A stretch of 56,749 nt of DNA from Pseudomonadota bacterium (GTDB lineage Bacteria; Pseudomonadota; Alphaproteobacteria; Kiloniellales; J153): positions 1 through 56,749 of the forward strand of contig JACZWN010000001.1 in NCBI GenBank assembly GCA_022572105.1, read 5' to 3'. The position numbers were made by a program, and so were the translations under genes. Shown here piece after piece: positions 38,850 to 46,792 of this stretch (its first letter is position 1; the number at the start of each line of letters is the position of its first letter). The notes below the pieces were generated by a model. That model saw only the letters and a program-made list of their open reading frames with translations, was not told the origin of the DNA and ran no database searches.

Positions 38850-39147
38850 GAAAAGCGCCGTTGAAAAGAACGAGAAGCGCAAGAGGTTGGTGCAGCGCTA
38901 CGCCGCCAAGCGCGACCGGCTGAGGACGATCGCGCGCGATCGCTCGCTGCCGCCGGAGGAGCGTTTTCAGGCCTACCTCAAGCTGGCGGCGATGCCGCGC
39001 AACGGGGCGGCCGTGCGGGTCCGAAACCGCTGCAAGGTGAGCGGCCGGCCGCGCGGAAACTACCGGAAGTTCAAGATCTCGCGCATCGCTCTGCGCGATC
39101 TGGCGTCGATCGGCCAGATTCCGGGCATGGTCAAGTCGAGCTGGTAG
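38842..39147 (+). CDS. rpsN: 30S ribosomal protein S14 (zinc-free form)
   Basis: A 101-residue protein of the 30S head. It is the longer form without the CxxC zinc knuckle: only one Cys in RVRNRCKVSGRPRGNYRKFK. ATG 38842 is inside the end of rplE, implying translational coupling. Confidence 0.98.
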   Translation: MAKKSAVEKNEKRKRLVQRYAAKRDRLRTIARDRSLPPEERFQAYLKLAAMPRNGAAVRVRNRCKVSGRPRGNYRKFKISRIALRDLASIGQIPGMVKSSW

Positions 39148-39165
39148 GGAGGTAGAAGGCGCGCG

Positions 39166-39564
39166 ATGGCGATGAGCGATCCTTTGGGGGACATGCTGAC
39201 CCGCATCCGCAACGGCCAGCGGGTCGGCAAGTCCAAGGTCAATGCGCCGGCCTCGATGTTGCGCTCGAACGTGCTCGAGGTCCTCAAGCGCGAAGGGTAC
39301 ATCCGCGGTTTCCGGAGGCACGAGCAGCGCCCCGGCATCGCCGAGCTGGAGATCGAGCTCAAGTATCACGATGGCAATCCGGTCATTCAGGAGATCTCGC
39401 GGATCTCCAGGCCGGGCCAACGCGTGTACTCCAAGATCAGGGAACTGCCTTTGTATTACAACGGATTAGGCATAACGATCCTGTCCACGCCCCGGGGCGT
39501 GATGTCGGATCAGGAAGCGCGCGCGGCCAATGTCGGCGGCGAAGTGCTGTGCCGGGTGTTCTAA
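39166..39564 (+). CDS. rpsH: 30S ribosomal protein S8
   Basis: A 132-residue 16S rRNA central-domain binder and spc-operon autoregulator in other bacteria. MAMSDPLGDMLTRIRNGQ and STPRGVMSDQEARAANVGGE are conserved. A second in-frame ATG at 39172 is possible. Confidence 0.98.
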   Translation: MAMSDPLGDMLTRIRNGQRVGKSKVNAPASMLRSNVLEVLKREGYIRGFRRHEQRPGIAELEIELKYHDGNPVIQEISRISRPGQRVYSKIRELPLYYNGLGITILSTPRGVMSDQEARAANVGGEVLCRVF

Positions 39565-39575
39565 AGGGCGAAGCG

Positions 39576-40109
39576 ATGTCTCGCGTTGGAAAGCATCCCG
39601 TCGAATTGCCGAGCGGCGTCGAGGTCGTCCTCGACGGCAAGACCGTGACGGCGAAGGGCAAGCTGGGTCAGCTCGCCTATCAGGCGACCGACGACGTGAT
39701 CGTCGCGCTCGACGACGGCAAGGTCGTGGTCAAACCGGTCGACCAATCGAAGCGCTCGCGGGCCATGTGGGGCACCGCGCGCTCGCGCATCCAGGCTATG
39801 GTGACCGGCGTTTCGGAGGGGTTCACCAAGCAGTTGGAAATCAACGGAGTCGGCTATCGGGCCGCGATCCAGGGCAGCACCTTGACCTTGCAGCTCGGCT
39901 ACAGTCACGACATCAGCTTTCCGATTCCCGAGGCCATCACGATCAAGTGCGAGAAACCGACGAGCATCACCGTCTCGGGCGCCGACAAGCAGCAGGTCGG
40001 CCAGGTGGCGGCCGAGATCCGCGCGTTCCGCAAGCCGGAGCCGTACAAGGGCAAGGGCATCAAGTACGTGGACGAGATAATTCTGCGCAAGGAAGGCAAG
40101 AAGAAGTAA
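39576..40109 (+). CDS. rplF: 50S ribosomal protein L6
   Basis: A 177-residue protein near the sarcin-ricin loop. I chose ATG 39576 (MSRVGKHPVELPSGVEV); the earlier in-frame start would overlap rpsH. EINGVGYRAAIQG and KPEPYKGKGIKYVDEIILRK are standard. Confidence 0.98.
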   Translation: MSRVGKHPVELPSGVEVVLDGKTVTAKGKLGQLAYQATDDVIVALDDGKVVVKPVDQSKRSRAMWGTARSRIQAMVTGVSEGFTKQLEINGVGYRAAIQGSTLTLQLGYSHDISFPIPEAITIKCEKPTSITVSGADKQQVGQVAAEIRAFRKPEPYKGKGIKYVDEIILRKEGKKK

Positions 40110-40113
40110 AGCC

Positions 40114-40476
40114 ATGCTGACCGTGAAGGAAATGCACGTGCGCCGCACGCGCAGGGTTCGCACCGGTATCCGGCGCAAGAGCAAGGGCCGCCCGCGCCTG
40201 TCCGTGTTCCGCTCGATCAAGCACATCTATGCCCAGGTCATCGACGACGAACAGGGGCGCACCCTGGCCGCGGCCTCGAGCGTCGACAAGGCGTTCGAGG
40301 GCAAGCTGGCGAAAGGCACCGACCGGGCAGCGGCGACCGCGGTCGGCAAGTTGATCGCCGAACGGGCCGCGGCCGCCGGCGTCAAGGAGGTGGTCTTCGA
40401 CCGCGGCGGCTATCTGTATCACGGCCGGGTCAAGGCCCTGGCGGAGGCCGCGCGCGAGGGCGGCCTGTCGTTCTGA
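40114..40476 (+). CDS. rplR: 50S ribosomal protein L18
   Basis: A 120-residue 5S rRNA-binding protein. RRKSKGRPRLSVFRSIKHIY and VVFDRGGYLYHGRVKALAEA match the family. 4 bp after rplF. Confidence 0.98.
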   Translation: MLTVKEMHVRRTRRVRTGIRRKSKGRPRLSVFRSIKHIYAQVIDDEQGRTLAAASSVDKAFEGKLAKGTDRAAATAVGKLIAERAAAAGVKEVVFDRGGYLYHGRVKALAEAAREGGLSF

Positions 40477-40487
40477 GGGAATAATAC

Positions 40488-41135
40488 ATGGCACAAGTCA
40501 GAAGAGACGGACCCCCAAGAGGCGGCCCCGGTCGAGGCGGCCCCGGACGGGGCGGTCCCGGACGAGGCGGCCCCGGACGGGGCGGTCGACGAGGGCGCGA
40601 CGATCGCGGCTCGCGCGAAGAGGCCGACCTGATCGAAAAGCTGGTCGGGATCAACCGCGTCGCCAAGGTGGTCAAGGGCGGACGGCGCTTCGGGTTCGCC
40701 GCGCTGGTCGTCGTCGGCGACGGCCGCGGCCGGGTCGGATACGGTCACGGCAAGGCGCGCGAGGTGCCCGAGGCGATCCGCAAGGCGACCGAGCAGGCCA
40801 AGCGCGACATGATCCGCGTGCCCCTGCGCGAGGGGCGCACGCTGCATCACGACATCAAGGGCCGCTTCGGCGCCGGCCGCGTCATGCTGCGCCCGGCCGC
40901 GAAGGGCACGGGCATCATCGCCGGCGGGCCCATGCGCGCGATCTTCGAGGCGCTCGGCATCCAGGACGTGGTCGCCAAATCGCTCGGCACGTCGAACCCC
41001 TACAACATGATCAAGGCCACCTTCGAGGGCCTGACGCGTAGCGCCAGCCCGCGCATGGTGGCCCAGCGGCGCGGCAAAAAGGTCACCGACCTGCTCGGCG
41101 ACCGGCGCGCGGCCAGCGCGGAGGCACAGGAGTAA
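40488..41135 (+). CDS. rpsE: 30S ribosomal protein S5 with RGG-repeat N-terminus
   Basis: A 215-residue protein of the mRNA entry channel with helicase-like role. The core from EADLIEKLVGINRVAKVVKG through GDGRGRVGYGHGKAREVPEA to the C-terminus is standard. The N-terminus holds RGGPG units repeated four times (about residues 11-32), from a 15-bp tandem DNA repeat. S5 of many alphaproteobacteria has a basic N-terminal extension, but such a regular RGG-box-like repeat is notable. 11 bp after rplR. Confidence 0.97.
   Translation: MAQVRRDGPPRGGPGRGGPGRGGPGRGGPGRGGRRGRDDRGSREEADLIEKLVGINRVAKVVKGGRRFGFAALVVVGDGRGRVGYGHGKAREVPEAIRKATEQAKRDMIRVPLREGRTLHHDIKGRFGAGRVMLRPAAKGTGIIAGGPMRAIFEALGIQDVVAKSLGTSNPYNMIKATFEGLTRSASPRMVAQRRGKKVTDLLGDRRAASAEAQE
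40518..40582 (+). repeat. 15-bp tandem repeat in rpsE
   Basis: Four in-frame units of the form AGGCGGCCCCGGTCG, alternating with GGGCGGTCCCGGACG, encode successive RGGPG blocks. Confidence 0.85.
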
Positions 41136-41141
41136 TCCGTC

Positions 41142-41336
41142 ATGAATGCCGAGCGCAAGACCGTCACCGTGACCCAAATTGCCAGCCCGATCGGCCGCCC
41201 CAAGGACCAGCGGGCGACGCTGATCGGGCTTGGACTGAACAAGATCGACCGGACCCGGGAACTCGAGGATACCCCCGCGGTGCGCGGCATGATCGGAAAG
41301 GTGAGCCACCTGGTGCGGGTCGAGGGCGAGTCCTGA
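41142..41336 (+). CDS. rpmD: 50S ribosomal protein L30
   Basis: A 64-residue protein: VTVTQIASPIGRPKDQRATL and GLGLNKIDRTRELEDTPAVR are diagnostic. 6 bp after rpsE. Confidence 0.97.
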   Translation: MNAERKTVTVTQIASPIGRPKDQRATLIGLGLNKIDRTRELEDTPAVRGMIGKVSHLVRVEGES

Positions 41337-41391
41337 CCCGCCGATCACGGGCCGGCCCGATGCAAGCGGCGGCCAACGGGAACCAAAGCGC

Positions 41392-41907
41392 ATGAAACTG
41401 AATCGACTGTCCGACAACCCCAAGGCGCGCAAGAATCGCAGGCGCGTCGGCCGCGGCAACGGCTCGGGCCGGGGCAAGACCTGCGGGCGTGGCCACAAGG
41501 GCCAGAATTCGCGCAGCGGCGTGGCGCTGAAGGGCTTCGAGGGTGGCCAGATGCCGCTCAACCGGCGGCTGCCCAAGCGCGGCTTCAAGAACATCTTCGG
41601 CAAGGACTACGTGACCGTCAATCTCGGCCGGCTGCAGATCGCGATCGACGCCGGCAAGCTGGACCCGAAGAAGCCGGTCGACCCGGCCGCGCTCACCGCC
41701 GCCGGCGTGATCACCAGACCGCGCGACGGCGTGCGCCTGCTTGCAAAAGGCGAGTTGAAGACCAAATTGAACATCACGGTGGCGGGCGCGTCCAAGGCGG
41801 CCGTGGCGGCCGTCGAGAAGGCCGGTGGCAGCCTGAAGGTCGCCGCCGCCAAGGCCGTGCCTGCCGGGACGGTCTCCAAGGTTGCGCCCGCCGAGACGCC
41901 CGCCTGA
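41392..41907 (+). CDS. rplO: 50S ribosomal protein L15
   Basis: A 171-residue late-assembly protein. MKLNRLSDNPKARKNRRRVG and GHKGQNSRSGVALKGFEGGQ are typical; the last 25 residues (VPAGTVSKVAPAETPA) form an Ala/Pro-rich tail beyond the usual end. Confidence 0.98.
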   Translation: MKLNRLSDNPKARKNRRRVGRGNGSGRGKTCGRGHKGQNSRSGVALKGFEGGQMPLNRRLPKRGFKNIFGKDYVTVNLGRLQIAIDAGKLDPKKPVDPAALTAAGVITRPRDGVRLLAKGELKTKLNITVAGASKAAVAAVEKAGGSLKVAAAKAVPAGTVSKVAPAETPA

Positions 41908-41940
41908 CGGCCCGGAGGCGGGCTGAACGAGGACGAATAG

Positions 41941-43284
41941 ATGGCTTCCGCCGCCGAGCAACTCGCCGCCAGCATCAACTTCGGGGCGCTTTCCAAGGCC
42001 ACGGAGCTCAAGAAGCGTATCTGGTTCACCCTGGGCGCCCTGGTCATCTACCGGCTCGGGACTTACATCCCGTCGCCGGGGATCGATCCGGTCGTCATGC
42101 AGCAAATCTTCGAGCAGCAGCGCGGCGGCATCCTGGGCATGTTCAACATGTTCGCCGGCGGCGCGCTGGGCCGGATGACGATCTTCGCGCTCAACATCAT
42201 GCCGTACATCTCGGCGGCGATCATCATGCAGCTCCTGACCGCCGTCTCGCCGACCCTGGAGGCGCTCAAGAAGGAGGGCGAAGCCGGGCGCAAGAAAATC
42301 AACCAGTACACCCGCTACGGCACCGTGCTGCTGGCCTCGGTCCAGGCCTACGGCATCGCCGTGGGGCTCGAGAGCGCGAGCGGGCCGAGCGGCTCGGCGG
42401 TGCTCGATCCGGGGCTGTATTTCCGCTTCACCATGGTGGTCACACTGACCGGCGGGACCATGTTCCTGATGTGGCTGGGCGAGCAGATCACCCAGCGCGG
42501 CGTCGGCAACGGCATCTCGCTGATCATTTTCTCCGGCATCGTCGCCAACCTGCCGCTGGCCATGGTGAGCACGCTGGAGCTGGGGCGCACCGGCGCCCTT
42601 TCGGCGGTCTTCATCATCGTGCTGCTGATCATGGTGGTCGTCGTGATCACCTTCATCGTGTTCATGGAGCGGGCCCAGCGCCGGATCATCATCCAGTATC
42701 CCAAGCGCCAGGTCGGCAACAAGATGTTCGGCGGCGAGAGCACGCACCTGCCGATGAAACTCAACCCCTCGGGCGTGATCCCGCTTATCTTCGCCTCTTC
42801 GCTCCTGCTCATGCCGCTGACCGTGGCCGGCTTCTCCGGCGGGGCCGGGCCGGAGTGGATGACCTGGGTGACCGCGTTCCTTGGCCGCGGCACGGCGGGC
42901 TTTCTGACGATCTACGTCGGGCTGATCCTTTTCTTCACCTTCTTCTACACTACGATCGTGTTCAATCCGGCGGACACCGCGGACAACCTGAAGAAGCACG
43001 GCGGCTTCATCCCCGGCATCCGGCCGGGCCGCAACACGGAGGCGCACCTGCGCTTCATCCTGCTGCGCCTGACCACCGTGGGCGCGATCTATCTCAGCTT
43101 GGTCGCCCTGCTGCCGGAGATCCTGATTTCGCGCTTCGCCGTGCCGTTCTTTTTTGGCGGCACCAGCCTGCTCATCGTCGTGTCGGTGACCATGGATACG
43201 GTCGGGCAGATCCATTCGCACCTGCTCGCGCACCAATACGAAGGCCTGATCAAGAAAGCCAAGCTGAAGGGTAGGCGTGGGTGA
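41941..43284 (+). CDS. secY: Preprotein translocase subunit SecY
   Basis: A 447-residue, ten-helix channel protein of SecYEG. TLGALVIYRLGTYIPSPGID, FALNIMPYISAAIIMQLL (second-helix plug region), the conserved cytoplasmic RRIIIQYPKRQVGN and the C-terminal LIKKAKLKGRRG are present. adk starts at the GTG overlapping its stop. Confidence 0.98.
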   Translation: MASAAEQLAASINFGALSKATELKKRIWFTLGALVIYRLGTYIPSPGIDPVVMQQIFEQQRGGILGMFNMFAGGALGRMTIFALNIMPYISAAIIMQLLTAVSPTLEALKKEGEAGRKKINQYTRYGTVLLASVQAYGIAVGLESASGPSGSAVLDPGLYFRFTMVVTLTGGTMFLMWLGEQITQRGVGNGISLIIFSGIVANLPLAMVSTLELGRTGALSAVFIIVLLIMVVVVITFIVFMERAQRRIIIQYPKRQVGNKMFGGESTHLPMKLNPSGVIPLIFASSLLLMPLTVAGFSGGAGPEWMTWVTAFLGRGTAGFLTIYVGLILFFTFFYTTIVFNPADTADNLKKHGGFIPGIRPGRNTEAHLRFILLRLTTVGAIYLSLVALLPEILISRFAVPFFFGGTSLLIVVSVTMDTVGQIHSHLLAHQYEGLIKKAKLKGRRG

Positions 43285-43931
43285 ACATCATTCTCTTGGG
43301 CCCGCCGGGCGCGGGCAAGGGAACCCAGGCACAGAGGATCGTGAGGAAACAAGGCCTGATCCAACTCTCGACCGGCGACATGCTGCGCGCGGCGGTCGCC
43401 TCGGGGAGCGATCTGGGCAAAGAGGCCAAGAAGGTCATGGATGCCGGGCAACTCATGCCCGACGCGTTGATGATCCGCATGATCTCGGAACGGATCGACC
43501 AGCCGGACTGCCGGGGCGGCTTCATCCTGGACGGTTTCCCGCGTACGATCCCCCAGGCCGAGGGCCTGGACCGGATGCTGGCGGAGAAGGGGTTGAGGCT
43601 GGATTCGGTAATCGAGATGAAGGTCGACGAGGAGGCGCTGGTCCAACGCATCACCGGACGCTACACCTGCGCGAAATGCGGCGCCGGCTACCACGACAGC
43701 TTTCAGCGTCCCCAATCGGACGGGGTGTGCGACCACTGCGGCGGGAGCGGGATAACGCGCCGGGCCGACGACAACGAGGAGACGGTGCGCACGCGGCTGG
43801 AGGCATACCGGGCGCAGACCGAGCCGATCCTGCCGTATTACGGCGAGAAGGGGATCCTGCGCTCGGTCGACGGCATGGCCTCGATCGACGAGGTCGCCGA
43901 TCAAATCGAGACGGCCCTGGCGGCGGCATGA
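43281..43931 (+). CDS. adk: Adenylate kinase with zinc-type LID
   Basis: A 216-residue enzyme that interconverts AMP + ATP and 2 ADP. The P-loop GPPGAGKGTQAQ, QLSTGDMLRAAV and LDGFPRTIPQAEGLD are standard. The LID carries C130-x2-C133-x16-C150-x2-C153, a four-cysteine zinc site more familiar from Gram-positive enzymes. It starts at GTG 43281, overlapping the secY stop (GTGA). Its position after secY is normal for many bacteria. Confidence 0.98.
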   Translation: MNIILLGPPGAGKGTQAQRIVRKQGLIQLSTGDMLRAAVASGSDLGKEAKKVMDAGQLMPDALMIRMISERIDQPDCRGGFILDGFPRTIPQAEGLDRMLAEKGLRLDSVIEMKVDEEALVQRITGRYTCAKCGAGYHDSFQRPQSDGVCDHCGGSGITRRADDNEETVRTRLEAYRAQTEPILPYYGEKGILRSVDGMASIDEVADQIETALAAA

Positions 43932-43934
43932 CGG

Positions 43935-43962
43935 TTGACTCGACAGAGTGGCGGCCTATAAT
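43935..43962 (+). promoter_or_regulatory. Strong sigma70-type promoter of the alpha operon
   Basis: TTGACT (43935-43940), a 16-bp spacer and a perfect TATAAT (43957-43962) lie just after the adk stop, facing rpsM, with a leader of about 80 nt. An AAGGAGA ribosome site precedes the rpsM GTG. Confidence 0.8.
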
Positions 43963-44047
43963 TGCCGTGCCTCCGGTGCCACGGCGACCGGGCGGTTTTG
44001 CCTGTCCGCATTCAACCAAGGCTCAAGACGCTTAAGGAGACCGCGAC

Positions 44048-44425
44048 GTGGCCCGTATCGCTGGCGTCAATATTCCGACTCAGAAGCGCGTCGAGATCGC
44101 GCTGACCTACATCCACGGCATCGGCCGCACCAAGGCCACGGAAATCTGCTCGAAGGTCGGGATCCCGCGCGAGCGCCGGGTCAACGATCTGACCGACGAG
44201 GAGGTGATGCGGATCCGCGAAGCCATCGACCGCGACTGCATCGTCGAGGGCGATCTGCGGCGCGAGGTGGCCATGAACATCAAGCGTTTGATGGACCTGG
44301 GTTGCTACCGGGGATTGCGTCACCGCAAAGGCCTGCCGGTGCGCGGCCAGCGCACCAACACCAACGCGCGCACCCGCAAGGGCCCGGCGCGGCCGATCGC
44401 GGGCAAGAAGAAGACGCTCAAGTAA
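44048..44425 (+). CDS. rpsM: 30S ribosomal protein S13
   Basis: A 125-residue 30S head protein starting at GTG 44048 (MARIAGVNIPTQKRVEIALT). GIGRTKATEIC and the basic tail RTNTNARTRKGPARPIAGKK are conserved. First gene of the alpha transcript; rpmJ (L36) is not next to it. Confidence 0.98.
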   Translation: MARIAGVNIPTQKRVEIALTYIHGIGRTKATEICSKVGIPRERRVNDLTDEEVMRIREAIDRDCIVEGDLRREVAMNIKRLMDLGCYRGLRHRKGLPVRGQRTNTNARTRKGPARPIAGKKKTLK

Positions 44426-44443
44426 CAACGGATAGGGACGAGG

Positions 44444-44833
44444 ATGGCCAAACCTCAGGCGCGCTTGCGGCGCCGGGAGAAGAAGAACATCACTTCCGGT
44501 ATTGCACATGTGAGCGCGACGTTCAACAACACCAAGATCACCATCACCGACGTCCAGGGCAACACCATTGCTTGGGCTTCGGCCGGCGGTCAGGGCTTCA
44601 AGGGCTCGCGCAAGTCGACCCCTTATGCCGCCCAGTTGGCCGGCGAGGACGCCGGACGCAAGGCGCAGGAGCACGGCATGAAGACCCTCGAGGTCAACGT
44701 CAAGGGACCGGGCTCGGGCCGGGAATCCGCGCTGCGCGCGCTTCAGGCGGTCGGCTTCATCATCACCGTCATCCGGGACGTGACACCGATTCCGCACAAC
44801 GGTTGTCGGCCGCCCAAACGGCGGAGAGTTTAA
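44444..44833 (+). CDS. rpsK: 30S ribosomal protein S11
   Basis: A 129-residue platform protein. IAHVSATFNNTKITITDVQG, GGQGFKGSRKSTPYAAQLA and TPIPHNGCRPPKRRRV are standard. rpsD is not downstream, as is usual in alphaproteobacteria. Confidence 0.99.
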   Translation: MAKPQARLRRREKKNITSGIAHVSATFNNTKITITDVQGNTIAWASAGGQGFKGSRKSTPYAAQLAGEDAGRKAQEHGMKTLEVNVKGPGSGRESALRALQAVGFIITVIRDVTPIPHNGCRPPKRRRV

Positions 44834-44837
44834 GACC

Positions 44838-44877
44838 GTCCGCCCGGCGGCGCTCGCGCCGCGCGTTCGGGGCGGAT
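44838..44877 (+). promoter_or_regulatory. Long hairpin between rpsK and rpoA
   Basis: GTCCGCCC (44838-44845) pairs with GGGCGGAT (44870-44877), with a second inner stem GCGGCG/CGCCGC around a tight loop. There is no T-run, so it is a partial terminator, attenuator or processing site at most. It is followed by a repeat-family end that includes an extended -10 motif before rpoA. Confidence 0.5.
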
Positions 44878-44916
44878 CCGGTAGATGGAGCCGGGCATAC
44901 CCGGCGCAAGATACTG

Positions 44917-44953
44917 ATGTGCATACCGATGGATACCGCTCCTTGGTATTAAT
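44917..44953 (+). repeat. Degenerate repeat-family end with extended -10 motif upstream of rpoA
   Basis: The segment from GATGTGC (44917) to GCTCCTTGGTATTAAT (44938-44953) matches, in order, the copy at 46693-46738 before degQ. TGGTATTAAT resembles an extended -10 (TGnTATAAT). It is 49 bp before the rpoA start and could serve as an internal promoter. Confidence 0.5.
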
Positions 44954-45001
44954 CCCATCCAAGCGGGTCCGAAATAACTTACAAGTCGCGAGGGCGCGGT
45001 A

Positions 45002-46018
45002 GTGCTGCAAAAAAATTGGACGGAAATGATCAAGCCGGGCAAGCTCGACATCCAGCCCGGATCGGACGCGAAGCGTCTGGCCAAGGTGGTGGCCGAGCCG
45101 CTCGAGCGTGGTTTCGGATTGACCCTCGGCAACGCGCTTCGGCGGGTGCTTCTGTCGTCCCTCCAGGGGGCGGCGGTGACCAGCATCCACGTCGACGGCG
45201 TGCTCCACGAGTTCTCCTCGATCCCGGGTGTGCGCGAGGACCTGACCGACGTCGTGCTCAACGTCAAGTCGATTGCGCTGCGCATGTACGGCGACGGGCC
45301 AAAGCGAATACGTCTCAGGTCCGAGGGACCGGGAGAGGTCACCGCCGGGCAGATCGAGACCGGTCACGACATCGAGGTCATGAACCCCGATCTGGTGATC
45401 TGCACCCTCGACGACGGCGCGCGCATCGACATGGAGATGACCGTCGAGTCCGGCAAGGGCTATATCCCGGGCTCGCAGAACCGGCCGGAGGATGCGCCGA
45501 TCGGCCTGATCCCGGTCGACGCCATGTTCTCGCCGGTGCGCAAAGTGGCCTACAAGGTCGAGAACACCCGCGTCGGCCAAGTGACCGACTACGACAAGCT
45601 GACCATGGAGATCGAGACCAACGGCGCGGTGACGCCGGAGGACTCGGTCGCGCTTGCCGCGCGCATCCTGCAGGAGCAGCTCCAGCTGTTCATCAATTTC
45701 GACGAGCCGGCGATCCGCGAGTTCGAGGACAAGCCGAGCGAGCCGCCGTTCAACAAGAACCTCTTGCGCAAGGTCGACGAGCTCGAGCTCTCGGTACGCT
45801 CGGCGAACTGCCTCAAGAACGACAATATCGTCTACATCGGCGATCTGGTTCAGAAGAGCGAGGCCGAAATGCTGCGCACCCCGAACTTCGGCCGCAAATC
45901 CTTGAACGAGATCAAGGAGGTCCTGTCGACCATGGGCCTGCATCTCGGCATGGAGATCCCCAACTGGCCGCCGGAAAATATCGAGGACCTCGCCAAGAAG
46001 CTCGAGGAGCCTTACTGA
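45002..46018 (+). CDS. rpoA: DNA-directed RNA polymerase subunit alpha
   Basis: A 338-residue assembly and regulator-contact subunit. The N-terminal domain shows GFGLTLGNALRRVLLSSL and EFSSIPGVREDLTDVVLNVK. The C-terminal domain shows LELSVRSANCLKNDNIVYIG and NFGRKSLNEIKEVLSTMGLH. GTG 45002 (MLQKNWTEMIKPGKL) fits the family N-terminus. The 168-bp upstream gap is longer than the tight spacing elsewhere in the operon. Confidence 0.98.
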   Translation: MLQKNWTEMIKPGKLDIQPGSDAKRLAKVVAEPLERGFGLTLGNALRRVLLSSLQGAAVTSIHVDGVLHEFSSIPGVREDLTDVVLNVKSIALRMYGDGPKRIRLRSEGPGEVTAGQIETGHDIEVMNPDLVICTLDDGARIDMEMTVESGKGYIPGSQNRPEDAPIGLIPVDAMFSPVRKVAYKVENTRVGQVTDYDKLTMEIETNGAVTPEDSVALAARILQEQLQLFINFDEPAIREFEDKPSEPPFNKNLLRKVDELELSVRSANCLKNDNIVYIGDLVQKSEAEMLRTPNFGRKSLNEIKEVLSTMGLHLGMEIPNWPPENIEDLAKKLEEPY

Positions 46019-46039
46019 CCCCGCCCTTAGGGGCGACCC

Positions 46040-46060
46040 CGGGGGCCGTTCGGGCCCCCG
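46040..46060 (+). terminator. Hairpin between rpoA and rplQ (no T-run)
   Basis: CGGGGGCC (46040-46047) pairs with GGCCCCCG (46053-46060) around a five-base loop. Without a T-run it is at most a pause or processing site, since rplQ follows on the same transcript. Confidence 0.35.
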
Positions 46061-46153
46061 CCCGCCGTACACGGCCTCGCGACCCGAGAGGATGCGCGGC
46101 GGCGGGCTCGTGCAATCGGTCTCGCGCGCGAGGCCCGGAGAGGAGAACGGACG

Positions 46154-46576
46154 ATGCGCCACGCAAAGAGCGGCCGGAAGCTCAACCGGACCGCCAGTCA
46201 CCGCAAGGCGATGTTCGCCAACATGGCGGTCGCGCTGATCAAGCACGAGCAGATCAAGACCACGCTGCCCAAGGCGAAGGACTTGAGAGGCGTCGTCGAC
46301 CGTCTCATCACGCTTGGCAAACGGGGCGACCTGCACGCCCGGCGCCAGGCGCTCTCGGTGCTGCGCGACAGCACGATCGCGGCCAAGCTGTTCAAAGAGC
46401 TGGCCGAGCGCTACAAGGACCGCCCGGGCGGCTACACCCGGGTGATCAAGGCCGGCTTTCGCTACGGCGACACGGCGCCCATGGCGGTCATCGAGCTGGT
46501 CGAACGGAACCCGGACGCCAAGGGCCAGGATTCCGGTCCGACCATGTACGGCGAGGACGTGGCGAAGGAGGAATAG
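46154..46576 (+). CDS. rplQ: 50S ribosomal protein L17
   Basis: A 140-residue tunnel-exit protein. MRHAKSGRKLNRTASHRKAM and the C-terminal YTRVIKAGFRYGDTAPMAVI are standard. GAGAGGAG precedes the ATG. Last ribosomal gene of the cluster. Confidence 0.98.
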   Translation: MRHAKSGRKLNRTASHRKAMFANMAVALIKHEQIKTTLPKAKDLRGVVDRLITLGKRGDLHARRQALSVLRDSTIAAKLFKELAERYKDRPGGYTRVIKAGFRYGDTAPMAVIELVERNPDAKGQDSGPTMYGEDVAKEE

Positions 46577-46613
46577 CCCCTGCCTTGGCGGACACGCGCC
46601 GAATTCCACAGCC

Positions 46614-46641
46614 AGGGCGGCCCACCGGGGGCTGCCCTTTT
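46614..46641 (+). terminator. Intrinsic terminator after rplQ
   Basis: AGGGCGGCCC (46614-46623) and GGGCTGCCCT (46629-46638) form a 10-bp stem with one G-U pair and a five-base loop, followed by TTTT (46638-46641). It ends the ribosomal supercluster. Confidence 0.75.
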
Positions 46642-46667
46642 GCGTTGGCGAGCGCGCGGCGCCTCAT

Positions 46668-46738
46668 TTACGCCTCGGGCCTGCCGATGCCGATGTGCGC
46701 CCATGAAATGGGTCAATATCAGCGCTCCTTGGTATAAT
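46668..46738 (+). promoter_or_regulatory. Repeat-family copy with extended -10 upstream of degQ
   Basis: TTTACGCCTCGGGCC (46668-46682) is followed by ATGAAATGGGTCAATATCAG (46703-46722) and CGCTCCTTGGTATAAT, ending at 46738. The last 15 bases are identical to the right end of the 48213-48479 element apart from its final base. TTGGTATAAT contains a perfect extended -10 (TGnTATAAT, 46731-46738), so the repeat may serve as the degQ promoter. There is no good -35. Confidence 0.6.
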
Positions 46739-46792
46739 ATGGTAATGGCGCGCCGCGCGCGGGCGAGTCGTTGCCACGAGGGATCTTGGATC

